Assembly: GCA_025330725.1 (NCBI GenBank)
Contig: JAIWND010000002.1
Span: 496,001 to 560,000, forward strand
Source of the DNA: Chlamydoabsidia padenii
Lineage: Eukaryota > Mucoromycota > Mucoromycetes > Mucorales > Cunninghamellaceae
Direction of reading: 5' to 3'
DNA length: 64,000 bases
The translations under genes were made by a program, and so were the position numbers. A model generated the notes under the pieces. That model searched no databases. It saw only the letters and a list, made by a program, of their open reading frames with translations, and had not been told where the DNA came from. This document shows positions 1-12,318 of this stretch, in pieces; position 1 is the stretch's first letter, and every line of letters starts with the position of its first letter.

Positions 1-136
1 GTGGCAGGTTCTTGGTTTCAAATAAAAATCATAAAGAACAGTTCAAGGTATTACATATCTAGATTTCCTTTTCACTTTTATATTCAATTTCATCCTTTTT
101 TGGAATTGGCGAAGAATATTAAAAAAGTGGGGATGG

Positions 137-172
<36 letters not shown>

Positions 173-1033
173 CCCTTCCGCACTTCCCACTTCATTAAGT
201 CTTTGCCATTTCTTTTTTTATCCCAACTCTTCTCTCATTCCACTGATATCCTCTTTTTTCTTTTTGTAAAAAGTACCCCTAGTTTTAGAATACTTTGCGC
301 CATACCCACCATTAATCATACTTACAACTACCAACATGATGCCTCGATCTTTACATCCATCTATCAATAATCGACTCATCAAACTTGCACCAAGTTATCC
401 TTGAAAGAAAAAAACAAACTATAACGTACCCTATTACACCTTGGTTCCAAAGTAAGTATACGGGACAGCAGAGAATCGTAGCTGCTTTACTAACTTGATT
501 TTTTTTATATCACTATTTATACGTCAAACGATTACAAGCTATAGTACTTGCATTGCATTTGACTTTTATGAATTCTCTCAAGGAAAAGATGACATTGACA
601 TTGAACATACCCAGTATGAAGTCTGGGTTCCACGTATCTCAACTCTGGCCTCTTCTCAACGATCCATGTACTCTTTAAAAAAGTAATTAAACCGAAATCA
701 GGATGGTGGTATACCTTTGGAAAAAGAAAAAAAAAAAACAAAAACTCGATTATGGCGGTATGGTGTCCTCGTGTGCTTTCTTGGTCAAGCTACTTCCTCA
801 GGGTGCTCAATCCTGATTTCCACCAAGTGACGATGTTGGTTTTTGGACTCTGAATGCCAAGAATCAAAGTAATCAGCATTGTAGTATCTTCTCTGTCGAA
901 GAAACTTGTGATCCTATCGGCGATACAGCAATACTATCTTATGGTTGGACTTATTATCTTTTTACTGGCGGAGGTGCCTCCTTTTCAGGTTTGTAACATA
1001 CGAAATCACGCTAATCATACTCATATCCTCTTT

Positions 1034-1078
<45 letters not shown>

Positions 1079-1280
1079 AGATTAGACATAGACTTGCCTA
1101 CAGTGATCATCATTCCAATGGATTAGCCAAAGAGGTATATAGCATAGATAATAGTATAGTATAGTATGTTGCAATCAATAAAGACAAGGTCATTTATTTA
1201 TTAATCAATCATAAAAAAGAGGGTCTATAAACAATATACTATGTACAAATTAAACGACTAAACTACAAAATAAACTGTAT
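1..1280. other. Degenerate coding remnants and simple repeats
   Basis: No intact gene is recognisable here. A run of about 33 T lies near 139-171 and a GT dinucleotide tract near 1039-1075. Between about 495 and 990 there are short open stretches in different frames with protein-like composition. One of them, about 830-990, reads through a motif ending in TYYLFTGGGASFSG before a GT donor-like site. The stretches are broken by stops and frame changes, so this looks like a decayed multi-exon gene of unknown family. I do not assign a function. Confidence 0.3.
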
Positions 1281-1305
1281 CTATGTGGTCAGGACCATTT
1301 AGTAG

Positions 1306-1899
1306 TAGTTACATTAAAGTTGGTCTTGATTCCTGTGTTGTAATCGTATTCCAGTGTATGATCGTGATGTGTGCCGTTGCGTCAAGTGAGTCCGATTCTA
1401 TGCTGAACCACCGATCCACCTTCAATGTAACTTGTATACTAACATTCTTCTTCTTTTTTTTTTTTTTTAACCAAAACCTGTTGCATTCCAATCAGATGAC
1501 ATCGCCCCTTTCCCCCAGTCTATATCAGTCGATCGTAAGTAGACAGTCCAGGCACAAGAAGATATAAGTATACGTCGAGTACACCTACATTTACAGAAAG
1601 AAAGAAAAAGTATCAGCATCAGTATCAGAGTCTTGGGTGATGATCCAAACAGAAAGAGGCAGAATACATAACCACACCTTTCCTTTTCTTCTTTATTTTA
1701 CCTTTTCCACGTTGATCCAGGTGAAAGTCGCTTCACAGCCACTTTCATTTATTTTTACTTTCGCTCGTCCCAACCATTTGTGAGTTTCCTGTTGAAGGGG
1801 ACCAAATGTCGCCCATGGTTGAATGTCGTCATATTCAGTGATGGCCAGAAAGTGCGCGACCCGTAGAATTAGCAAGCGTTCGTGATGGATAAAGTCCAA
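1306..1899 (-). pseudogene. Unrecognised gene fragment (minus strand)
   Basis: The open stretch from Met at 1899 down to about 1702 encodes roughly 65 residues and ends at a plausible donor (AAG then GTAAAA). A second open stretch at about 1457-1309 (minus) reads VTLKVDRWFSIESDS and ends in a TAA. Both have a beta-rich, protein-like composition. I could not find a splice pair that joins them in phase, so the gene is either misread or broken. A diverged copy of the same region lies at about 4220-4730. The family was not recognised. Confidence 0.3.
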
Positions 1900-2019
1900 G
1901 CCGCCATATCAAAGTGATTAATCAAGTCAAGTGAAAATAAGAGATAAACATAACAGTAGTAATCAAAAGTGGTTAAAAAGGTAAAGGGGGAGAAAAAAGA
2001 AAGCGCGCTCCGCCATTAG

Positions 2020-2032
2020 TTTAAATCCCGCC
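2020..2032 (+). promoter_or_regulatory. Copy of the recurrent TTYAAATCCCGC element
   Basis: The sequence TTTAAATCCCGCC lies between two divergently arranged degenerate loci. It matches the element that recurs upstream of many genes in this window. Its function is unknown. Confidence 0.35.
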
Positions 2033-2039
2033 ACGCTGT

Positions 2040-3120
2040 CAAAATGGATCAGCTGGCATTGTTTACTACAAACAAGCATTTTTTCAAAAAAGCTCTTCTC
2101 TTTACTTTTCTTTTTTTACAACCAATCAACTACCCTTTCCTTTAAACAAACCTCCCTTCAAGAACCTGTGCTTGACAAGCAAGTTGTCCTCGCACTCCTT
2201 CCTATTGCTTACTACGGTACTGGTCATGAATGATTCACGAATCACCTAATGGTTGTTTATATGACACAACTGTTTTGTGGTCGGTGTGAAAGTGAAACTC
2301 ATCTCTTTGATATTGTGATTCTGGCCTTGATAGTAGGTCAATGTGCATTAAAAAATACAAAGGCTAAAGCGCTTTTTTATTTTATTTTTTTTTTTTTTTT
2401 TATTTTAATTTTTTACTTTATTTTATAATAGACCACTGGGTGCTTCATCGTCTATTGGTGTACTATGATATCTCTTTGTATTTGGTATGTGAAAGCTCCT
2501 GTTGGTGGTCAAATGGATAAGCTGCAGATTTTGCTAGGTGGCAGTTGGGGGCGGGATTTATTCCGAAATTTGACTGAATAGCAATTTTGCCTAGCATTGT
2601 TGCCGTAGCGGTTTATGGACAACCTTGGTATTCCGTTCCATGCCTGGATCTGTATGCGAATGGGTTGTACTAGTAAAGTGGGATGTCTAGAAGGGGACGC
2701 ATTTATGCAGAACCAGCCTGGTCTCGGTCCCGTTGTCTTTAAGAGCACCAGTTACGGCACTCCATTTGACCCTGGGGGATGGATCATGACATGTATTGTT
2801 TGTTGGTACCTTATTGTAAGTAAGGGAGGGGAAAGAAGGCAGGGGGTTTAACCATACTTTCTCCTCTGATTGTAGGATTTTGCCTTCTGGTCGGTCGGTG
2901 GTCACATACTTCATTCCTGTGGAAATGATGGAAAAACTACAATTTATGTCGGAAGGGTGAACTTTGACTTGGTTTACTGGATGACAACCTACTACCAAGA
3001 AGGACTAGGTGGTGTTGAAAGGCAAACCTTTACATTAATATGGCGGTGGCTCAAGTCCTGCTATGGCGGCTATGGGCAAACTCAAGAAATTCAAGACAAG
3101 ATAACAATTGGGGAATTCGC
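2040..3120 (+). pseudogene. Decayed multi-exon gene of unknown family
   Basis: Several short coding-like stretches on the plus strand sit in different frames. One at about 2605-2665 reads VYGQPWYSVPCLDLYANG and then hits tandem stops. An intron-like gap at about 2816-2875 (GTAAGT to TTGTAG) is followed by a stretch reading VVTYFIPVEMMEKLQF. Stops and frame shifts interrupt all of them, so no complete product can be proposed. This is most simply an old gene relic. Confidence 0.3.
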
Positions 3121-4219
3121 TTCTGTTATCTTAATCCTTTATTCCCTTATAAACCTATCTAATATGAATATTCTCACAATCTTGTTAAATAAAACAATAT
3201 CTTATTCACTTTTATCTACTGTTTTACAATGTATAAATGGGGGGGTCACTTGTCAATAAAACAATATGCATAAAATACACACATGAATTCAATTACAGCA
3301 TGTTTAGTTATAATAAAATGTATCGCTCCTCTAACTCTTTCAGGAACGTGCTACATAACTATTTTACCATCAAACACAATACTGTATGTCCAATAGTGTT
3401 TAAAATAGGAAACATGAAGAGCTTTATTGATTGTAATGCGTAAAATACTAATGTAATGGCGGGCCATTGACCGCACATAATGCTCCACAGTGGTAGTAGG
3501 CCAGACCAGGATGAAAAGATTTTGGGGGGGGTTTTTTTTTTCAAACGTCAGTACCTCTTTCTCTAGACAAGCCCTGACCTTCAAACTTGGTTTACCGGAT
3601 CGGGAAATTCATGCAGAAGTGAGTTTTAAAAACCAACACCCGACTTTGCTCTTAAAATCCATGGTTATCCAATGGTGACAAAATCGAGGCTTGAATTTTA
3701 CATGATCGATGCTAATAATTAGCATGAACCGGAATTTGAATTTGAATTTCAATGAAAACTCCGAAAAACGGGACAGACAGACACGATGTGTTTTAGACCA
3801 ACAGACAGTCAACTACCTAATACTTTCTCGTTTATCCCAAAGTCCTATGTATAAAGTGTTGTATATGATTATTTTATTACATCCAGTTAAAACAAGAATT
3901 ATTTCTATACTATGTCTATACTATAGTGAGAAGGAGGGGGCTGATAAAAAGAGAGCTTAAATTATGTGAGGGAAGAAGGGATGAGAGATAAAAAATGCCA
4001 GAGACCGCCACCACTTTTGTTCATCGTCCAATTTAATCCAATGTTAAAGAGTGAGCCACTCATTTCTTTCCTGTTGTCTGATCATCTAATCCTACTGAAT
4101 AAAAACACATTTAGTCGATCATTTTACCTTTCCCAAATCTATCGAGGCGGAGTTTTGTTAAGACGTTCATGCAAAGTGAGTGAGAGTTTTCGTGATGAGA
4201 CGGTTGATGATTTGTATCA

Positions 4220-4735
4220 AGTTTGACCATGCGCCAGGTCAGTAGAGTCTATTTGCCAAAGGTATGTAGTAGTTATCCAGCATATCGATATAAATAAATA
4301 GATGATGAATCGTCCAAGCTGTTGTCTGTGTTTCTGGTAGTTGGGTTACCGATCCACCTAAACATAAAGAGAAGAGAGAAAAAAAGTATTAGTATCAGAG
4401 GCTCGATGAAGGTGTTGATCCAAAACAGAAAGCCTCAGTCTACAGTACCACCACCCTTCCTATTGTTTGGTTGTTTTACCTTTTACCTAGATTGTATCAG
4501 CCATTAGAGAGATTCGCCCACCCGCATCACCACAGAGTCAGTTGCTTCACACCCGCCTTTTGATATATATCTTTAGTAAACGTTTCATTGTTCCAACCAA
4601 TGTGAGTTACCTTATTGGCCACCATAACCATCACTTTGTACTGTTTCATACTACAACAAAAGAGAGTGAATACAATAGTGTCCATAAAGTCCATCAGGCG
4701 ACCTGTTCATCACGTTTTAAAAAAGTCAAAGGCAT
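4220..4735. repeat. Diverged second copy of the 1.28-1.90 kb tract
   Basis: This stretch resembles about 1280-1790 in the same orientation. Shared landmarks are ACCGATCCACCT (4347 vs 1410), AAGTATTAGTATCAG against AAGTATCAGCATCAG, a GATCCAAA-CAGAAAG stretch, and the TTTCATTGTTCCAACCA against TTCGCTCGTCCCAACCA segment. The copy retains no long reading frame. It suggests a duplicated, decayed gene pair flanking 1.3-4.7 kb. Confidence 0.4.
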
Positions 4736-4921
4736 TATATGTGGTGAAGATTGTTTCGTTTAGTGATTCCGTTAAAGATTCGTTCAGGACATTGTAATTA
4801 ATATATTTTAGTTGCCATGTTAAAGTGAATAAAAGAAAAGATCAAGTAGACCTATAAAAAAAGGAATGAAGGAAACGAAGAAGAGAAGAGAGGGTGATCT
4901 TTTTTAAAGAGGTCAAATCTG

Positions 4922-4934
4922 ATTCAAATCCCGC
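4922..4934 (+). promoter_or_regulatory. Recurrent ATTCAAATCCCGC element upstream of CAF1
   Basis: ATTCAAATCCCGC ends 132 bp before the CAF1 ATG at 5067. It is one of the best matches to the intergenic motif discussed in the findings. A regulatory role is inferred from position and recurrence only. Confidence 0.4.
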
Positions 4935-5066
4935 AAAACTGTGAGGGGGGGGGTTTCAACCGATGATTAATGTGTTTCCCTTCTTTCTTTCTCCTCTACT
5001 TTGTTCCTCTTGATTACATCCACTTACTCACAATAAACATACTATACATCCAACATACCAGATACA

Positions 5067-6396
5067 ATGCAAGTTGACGATTCTAAATACATTCGACAAG
5101 TGTGGGCGGAAAACTTGGAGGACGAAATGGCTTATTTGCGTGATTTGGTGGAAGATTATCCTTATCTCTCAATGGTATGACATTTTGACACAGATACAAA
5201 CAAAAGAAGGAAGGAAGTATTATTGTTGTTATGCTTCATAGAGGTAATAAAACAAAGAACATACACTAATTATGCTTTTCTTTATTATTTTGTTATATAG
5301 GATACTGAATTCCCAGGTGTTGTGGCTCGACCCATCGGCACGTTTCGAACCTCTTCCGACTATCACTATCAAACCATACGATGTAACGTGGACCTATTGA
5401 AGATTATTCAACTAGGGGTGACCTTTGCCGATCAGTATGGAAACCTACCTGGCAACATATGCACCTGGCAATTCAACTTTAGGTTTAACACCAAGTAAGT
5501 ACAGTACAAGTACAAAGAAAAATAAACAATGATGTGTTTAACTAACTCTTTATATTGTCTATAGGGATGATATGTATGCTCAAGACTCTATTGAACTACT
5601 GACAAGGTCTGGGATTGATTTCAAGAAACATGAAGAATATGGAATCGACGTCGAACACTTTGGAGAGCTATTGATCAGCTCTGGCTTCGTCTTGATGGAT
5701 AATGTTAAATGGATCTCCTTTCATAGGTAAACAAACATAATGATATAACTTTCTATTTACTAACTTGCTTTTTTTGATTAGTTGTTATGACTTTGGCTAC
5801 TTGTTAAAGGTGTTGACATGCTCTTCAATGCCTGCGAACGAATCTGACTTTTTCGAACTAATCAAGACTTACTTCCAATGCTTATATGATATCAAGTATC
5901 TGATGAAAAGTTGTAAAAATCTCAAAGGCGGACTGCAGGATATCGCGGATGATCTTCAGGTAAGGAGGGTAACTAATAGGAACATTATTTTGATAAGACA
6001 ATAAGTTATACTATGGATGGAATCGCTTTTTTTTTTTTTTATATTTAAATTTTAGGTGCCACGAATCGGTTCACAACATCAAGCTGGTAGCGATAGTCTG
6101 TTGACATGTAGCGTCTTCTTCAAGATGCGACAAGTGTTTTTCGAGGACAAAATCGATGATCAAAAATTCTTGTAAGTCGAACCCTCTCCCCATTATGTTG
6201 TACTAATCCATTTGTTTCTTATCAACTATATGATATGGACTAACAAAGAGGATTCCTATATGGATTACGGTGTGAAACAGGTGTACAGCTTATGACAAAT
6301 GCCACCACTGATCTACTTCTTACTACATCTTCATGTGGGATTGCATTAAGTGACGATCGGGGTGCTAATGGAAATCTAGTATCGAATGGGGTTTGA
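5067..6396 (+). CDS. CAF1: CCR4-NOT deadenylase subunit CAF1/POP2
   Basis: This is the catalytic 3'-5' poly(A) exoribonuclease of the CCR4-NOT complex, which shortens mRNA tails in the cytoplasm. Six exons, 5067-5174, 5301-5494, 5565-5726, 5782-5959, 6056-6171 and 6249-6396, join in frame to 301 residues, the usual length for the core family. The DEDDh nuclease residues are visible: Asp37 and Glu39 in SMDTEFPG, Asp158 in SCYDFGYL, Asp227 in AGSDSLLT, and His222 just before it. The ATG was chosen because the family N-terminus ([12 protein letters not shown]) follows within ten residues. For the last exon the acceptor at 6248 is required; using AG at 6250 would destroy the LYGLR motif. CAF1 is commonly recruited by PUF proteins, and one is encoded at 59.8-63.3 kb. 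The identification is secure. Confidence 0.95.
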
Positions 6397-6776
6397 TAGT
6401 ATAGTATAGTATAATATAGTATAGTTGATGCATATTAGGGTTATATCATGCTTATATATATCTACTACACCTGATAAAATATAAAACATTTTTAAAACAC
6501 TATACTATTTATTTAATCGATGGATGATGGGATATGAAATGGCTGCTTTATTCGTATCTATTGATATTCGGGGTTTAAAAAAGAGTGATTATGCAACTAC
6601 ACATCAACACACAGCACACAAATAGACAAGGCACATAAAGTGATATATAAGGATGTTTTTATTGTATACATTTAGACAAAAGAAAATCTTTTTATAAGGA
6701 AGAGGGAGATACCAAAAGCAGCCAACCTATGTAAGGATAAGGGTGTGTATAAAAAAAAAAGCTAGCTAAAGTCTAT
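6397..6776. other. Convergent 3' intergenic region of CAF1 and MDH
   Basis: This is the tail-to-tail spacer between CAF1 (+) and MDH (-). It contains short TAGTATAGTATAG repeats around 6398-6425 and AT-rich sequence suitable for 3' ends on both strands. No coding potential was seen. Confidence 0.5.
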
Positions 6777-7954
6777 TTACAACTTGGCACCTTCAGTGAT
6801 AAAAGCAGAGCCCTTGGAGATGTTACCAGTCAATTCAGGGACAGCAGCGGCAAACAATTCCTTTTCATAAGCATTGATTTGACCAATAGGCAAGATCTTT
6901 TGCACACCATTAGGACCCAATTCGACAGGAGCAGAGAAGTATTCGACATCATTACCAATAACAGACTTGATTTCCTTTGCGCCGGCTTTATCAGCATCCA
7001 AATGGACATAGGTGCATTCGACAATGTTGGAGGTACCTTTGACAGAGGCTTCGAGGACATTCAAAGCAAAGCGAGCACCAGCAAAAGCCATAGAGAGAGT
7101 AGCACTACCCGCACCATCCTTAGCCTTGACCACTTCATCACCGCCAAATTGGATACGGTTAGTGACCTTTTCGATTTGTTCCTTGGACAACTTGTCAGTA
7201 CCAGCCACTTGGCTCAACAAGGGCAAGATAGTAACGCCACTGTGGCCACCAACAACAGGGACACGAAGAGTGCTGGCTTCGGCTCCAATAAGTTCAGAGA
7301 CAAAGGTAGAGGCACGGACAATATCAAGAGTGGTAACACCGAAGATTCTATAAAAAAAATTAAAAAAAAAAAAAAGTGAGTTCAAACCATCCCCAACAAA
7401 AAAAAAAAAAAAGGTTGAAACACTGTCCCCCACCCCCTACATAACGCTTATTATTAGTTTACCTCTTGGGATCATATACGTTGAATTGTTTGAAGACTTC
7501 AGTGACAATGGGCACAGTGGAGTTCACAGGGTTGGAGATGATACACATAAAGGCCTTGGGAGCAAACTTGGCAGCAGCCACAGCAAGGTCACGGACAATA
7601 CCAGCATTAATCTTGAAGAGGTCATCACGAGTCATACCAGGCTTTCTTGGGACACCAGCAGGGATGACGACTACAATAACAAAAAGTATTAGATGAGTAA
7701 TTACATTGACGACATTACATGAAGATGCCATACTTACCAACAGCGGAATCCTTGATAGCTTCTTCCAATTGAGCAGCACCAACGTGACCAGTAACCTTGG
7801 ACTTGGTATTGATATGGCTAAGGTCGGCAGCAACACCAGGAGTGTTCACAATATCATAAAGGGACAGATGAGTAATGAGGTCAGATTGTTTCAAGAGCAG
7901 AGAGAGGGGTTGACCAATACCGCCAGCGGCACCACAAACAGTAACTTTAACCAT
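6777..7954 (-). CDS. MDH3: NAD-malate dehydrogenase, probably peroxisomal
   Basis: The enzyme interconverts malate and oxaloacetate with NAD(H). Three exons on the minus strand, 7954-7738, 7670-7463 and 7347-6777, give 331 residues. The NAD-binding glycine motif GAAGGIG is at residues 8-14. The substrate arginines Arg81 and Arg87 lie in VPRKPGMTR, and the catalytic pair is Asp150/Arg153 with His177 in VVGGHSG. The protein starts directly at the Rossmann fold with no mitochondrial presequence. Its last three residues are AKL, a match to the type 1 peroxisomal targeting signal. That combination points to a glyoxylate-cycle or peroxisomal isozyme like yeast Mdh3, not the mitochondrial one; localisation is inferred. 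It is divergent from the trehalose gene across a 665-bp spacer. Confidence 0.93.
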
Positions 7955-8619
7955 GATTGATGAGTATATATATTTCGAAAGAGAAGTAAAGAAAAGAAGA
8001 AGAAAATAAAAAAAAAGTGGGGGGGGGACCTTCTTTTTTTAAAAAGAATCGGGATTTAGAAGACGGGGATCTTTTTTAGGCTCGTCCAGTGCAAGGGCGC
8101 GAATATTCAAATTCCGCTGATCGTTGATTTGCATACGACCATCTTTCTCCACAAAAATACCCTCGTTTTTCACATGGAATACTAGAGTTGATATGTAGTC
8201 GCGCATGTGAACCGACCCAACTAGAAGAAGACTAGTTATCATTGTCACCAACAGACATCACTGGTGGCTTTATGGAGAATGTCTCATTTATTTCTATATT
8301 TGTAAATGCAATGTAACTGTGGTCCCTTTTTATCACAAAGCAGTAAGCCAACTCTTTAAGAATGATGCTTACTGTCTGTTTGCATGATTTCTCTCCTCTT
8401 GGTAACGGAAGGGGTCGCTCGATTTCGGCTACAACCGGAATCATGGCCAATTGCATCATTTTTGAAATTCCGCCCCTTTTTTTCTCTCGCGCGCCTCGGC
8501 CAGGGAAAAAAAAAAAACCTTCTATCCTTCTTTCTTTCCTTGAAACACTTTTTATCACTAATCCTTGTTATTGACTTTATACACATACACCAATTGTTGA
8601 TACATAAACCCTACATAAT
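7955..8619. promoter_or_regulatory. Divergent promoter region of MDH and the trehalose gene
   Basis: This 665-bp spacer separates two divergent start codons. It holds the CTAAATCCCGA element near MDH and a related TGAAATTCCGCC at 8463-8474, about 146 bp before the trehalose gene ATG. Poly-A, poly-G and poly-T runs occur around 8008-8040. No open frame in it looks like a gene. Confidence 0.4.
8048..8058 (-). promoter_or_regulatory. Recurrent CTAAATCCCGA element upstream of MDH
   Basis: On the minus strand this reads CTAAATCCCGA, about 94 bp before the MDH start at 7954 and in the same orientation relative to the gene as at CAF1. It is a weaker match to the recurrent motif. Confidence 0.3.
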
Positions 8620-11600
8620 ATGGCATCAACTAAAATTACAAGCAGTAGGGTGATTACAGCCTCCTTCTTCCTTCCTTACACGGTCGATGTTGAATTGGGA
8701 GAAAAGAAAGGCTCGATCTTTGATGGGTCTTTGTGTGATATGACACTACCTGCTTCTACTACTACTACTACTACTACTTCTACTACTACTTCTACTGGCT
8801 CTACTACGATTGAAACACCAAATAGAATGTCTTCTAGTCCTCCTGCCAACCCTGGACCAAGAAATTTGATTGATACTTTGGCTGCACAGAAACGACACCT
8901 TGGTCCTCCCCAAAGCGAACTCTTTAACCAACAACAAGAGACACCAAGAGGAACGGAAACAGTAGACACGACTCAAGCGTCCGACACTATTCAGATGATC
9001 CGGGATGAAAAGGAAAAGGATGACTCGGGGGTAACATGGAAAATCAAACCATCTATATCTGGCAACATTGGGCTTCAAAATGCGATTCATTCAGTCCGGC
9101 ATCGATTGGATCAACATGTTTGGGTGGGTACGACGGGGACATCATCAATGGATTGTCTTGCATCTTCAACCAAGGAAAAGATCAAGTCAACTTTAATTGA
9201 AAAATACGATGCTTATCCTGTCATTCCTACTGATGCTGTATTCGATGGACATTACAATCGATATTGCAAACAAGTAAGATAACAAACATATATTATAAAT
9301 GTTAAAATGAAGGGTAAACTTAAAAAAGGGAGAGATAATAGTATCTGGATCATGCTAACATTATAATTTAATTAATTCATTAATAGATCCTTTGGCCTTA
9401 CTTTCATTATGTTGTTCAAGATGATATTCAAAACAAGATGCATTATAATGATCCATGGAAATCTTATATCAAACTTAATCAAGAATTCGCTGATACTATT
9501 GCTGATCTATATCAAGATGGGGATATAAGTAAGTCAATAGAAAAGAAATTAATAATAACTAGTCACTAATAAATATTCTTGTGTATAGTTTGGGTGAATG
9601 ATTATCATTTGATGTTATTACCTGGGATGCTACGTGAAAAATTACCTAATGCTATTATTGGCTTCTTTATGCATATTCCATTTCCTTCCTCTGAATTGTT
9701 TCGGTGTTTACCTTCTCGTAAACAACTGTTGGAAGGGATGCTACAATCTGATTTAATTGGATTCCAAACCTACTCTTTTGCAAGACACTTTTTACAAACC
9801 TGCTCTCGAATACTCTCTTTGGACACTACTCCTTCTGGTATTCAAATGGATTCCCACTATGTGGCGGTTGGTATGTATCCTATTGGTATTGATATTGCTG
9901 CTCTCAACAGGAAGAGGTAAAACTCTCATCTTTTTAAATTTTATATATCATCATCTCACCAACTTGCCTTTTTATTGATTATTTGTAGGGAAAATCCTGA
10001 TGTGGCAAGCTGGATGGCCATGTTGAAAGAAAAGTATGCTGGGAAAAAGTTAATCGTGGCTCGGGACAAGTTGGATTATGTCAAGGGTGTACGACAAAAG
10101 CTATTGGCTTTCGAACAATTCTTAATCCGGCATCCAGAATGGCGTGGAAAGGTAAGAGGAGGAGGAAGGGTAGGAAACAATGTATGTAACTAACCAATGT
10201 CTTTAGGTGGTCTTGATACAAATTGCTTTGTCTACATCAGAACAAAACGAATTACGGGCTCATATATCGGATGTGGTATCAAGGGTGAATTCCAAATTCA
10301 GCAATATCTCATATCAACCTATTGTCTTCCTTCATCAAGATATCTCTTTCCCTCAATATCTTGCTTTACTAACTTCCGCCGATGCTTCTTTGATCACTCC
10401 TTTACGTGATGGTATGAACCTAACCTCTCACGAATATATTGTATGCCAGGAACATCAACATAATCCATTGATCTTAAGCGAAGTAAGTGCAGAATAAAAA
10501 ACGGAACTGTTATGATAAATGTACTAATCATCTTTACACTTTTATAGTTTACTGGTACTTATGGAAGCTTTGGTGCATGTCTGCGTGTGAACCCATGGGA
10601 TTATCGCGTAAGTAACAAATCACATCTCATGACATGAAGGTTATTTATCTTTTATATATAGCAAATAGGGGATGCTATCCACGAAGCATTGTCCATGTCC
10701 AAGGAAGAAAAGGCATCAAGGTGGAAAGAACTCTACAAAAGCATCGAAGCAAACTCGGCACAAAACTTTGCAGCAACTGTCATCTCGGAACTCTCAAAGG
10801 TACACAGCGCTACAGGCCGTCGATTCTCCGCCCAAATCCCTCCTCTTGAAATAAACCGACTAAAAGCAGCATTCCAGTCAAGCAACAAACGGGTGTAAGT
10901 AACACACACACACACACACACATGCTATTATGGAGGGTAATGATGATTAACATTTATTCCATAGTTTCTTATTTGACTATGGTGGAACTTTGGTCACTCA
11001 TGGGAAAACAGCCAATGCAAAGGAACTAGACCGATTGACCAAAGTGTTGACACAATTGACAAGTGATCCTCGAAATGCTGTTTATGTCATTTCTGGTCGC
11101 ACAAAACTGGAGGTGGAACGTGATCTTGGAGAAGTACCTAATTTGGGCCTCAGGTTGGTACACTCATACATTACGTTGATTCAACCTGCTAACTAGCATT
11201 TTTTATTCTCAACATAGTGCTGAAAATGGATATTATATCAAACCAAGGGGAGAAAACTGGCAATCACTCTTTGATCAAATCGATCTTTCTTGGAAACCTG
11301 CTGTGAAAGAGGTAAGCATCGAAAAGAGGAAAAAGGGAAAAAGGGGAAAAGGGAAACTTGAACTGTATCTCTCTTAATAGATTTTCCAATACTACACCGA
11401 ACGGACACCTGGGGCTTCTATTGAAACCAAAGAAACATCCATTGTCTGGGTAAGTTAACACCAAAAAAAAAAAAGAAAGAATGTAGACTTGTGATACTAT
11501 TACTTACTTGCTTCTATATCCTATAGCACTACCGCACAGCCCCTGGACCTGATGCTCAATATGTGTAAGTCATAAAAGATAAAGCACACAAGTTATTATG

Positions 11601-12045
11601 CATACTAACCACTGAATTTCACAACAATAGCGCATGGCAAGCTGCTGAATGTCAAAATCACATTGCTGATTCGGTTAACAAGAACTTTGCTGTGCATGCA
11701 GTGGCAGGGCGAACAAACATAGAAGTAAGTAAAATGATCATCCTCATCATAATATCAGGGGGGGGTACTAACGAACACTCGTAATAGGTCATGCCCCATG
11801 AAGTCAACAAGAGTGGTATTGCAAATAGGGTCCTTCAAGACATTCAGCCTGATTTTGTACTATCTATTGGTGACGATCGGACTGATGAAGATATGTTTGC
11901 CTTTTTGAACAAGCAAACCGTAACCAAGACAACTGTGATTACTTGTACGGTGGGATCTCGAAGTACCGAAGCTCAATACTATATTACCAATGTGGACCAG
12001 GTGATTCATATTTTAGATAGTTTATGTCAATCCACACCTTTATGA
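8620..12045 (+). CDS. TPS2/TPS3-like trehalose synthase complex protein
   Basis: Thirteen exons (first 8620-9273, last 11788-12045) join in frame to 865 residues. The architecture is an N-terminal low-complexity region with a Thr-rich run near residues 46-66, a GT20 trehalose-6-phosphate synthase domain (about 160-600) and a C-terminal HAD trehalose-phosphatase domain (about 615-860). The synthase domain carries the TPS2-type RDKLDYVKG in place of the DRLD...KG of active synthases, but keeps PLRDGMNL and the following Glu. Phosphatase motif I reads FDYGGT: nucleophile Asp623 is present, but the general acid/base Asp expected at 625 is Gly. The distal GDDRTDEDMF motif at 808-817 is intact. The missing Asp argues for a TPS3/TSL1-like regulatory subunit, not an active phosphatase; this is inference. 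The start is the first ATG of the open exon. Confidence 0.9.
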
Positions 12046-12318
12046 TTGCCCCTCTCCCCTTAGTTTGTATATCATTCTCCCCTCCCCCACTCGCCCTTTT
12101 TCGTTTTTTAACTTGTTGATCTATTTATTCCCCTATCTCATTGCTTATTTTATCGGTATCTAGTTGAAATAAAATAAAGAAATAAAAAAACTGTGCATAT
12201 ATTATACTCTTGGCGGGTAATCGAAATAAAAAAATTAATCACCGACGGAAACACTCAAAATTCAAAAATGGTTGGGGCGTCCATTCCCTTCCTTCTCTTC
12301 AATTTAAATGTATATAGA

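Noticed and set aside
6879..7379. Plus-strand open frame of 166 codons
   Set aside because: Antisense shadow of the malate dehydrogenase exon, which has the complete catalytic set on the other strand.
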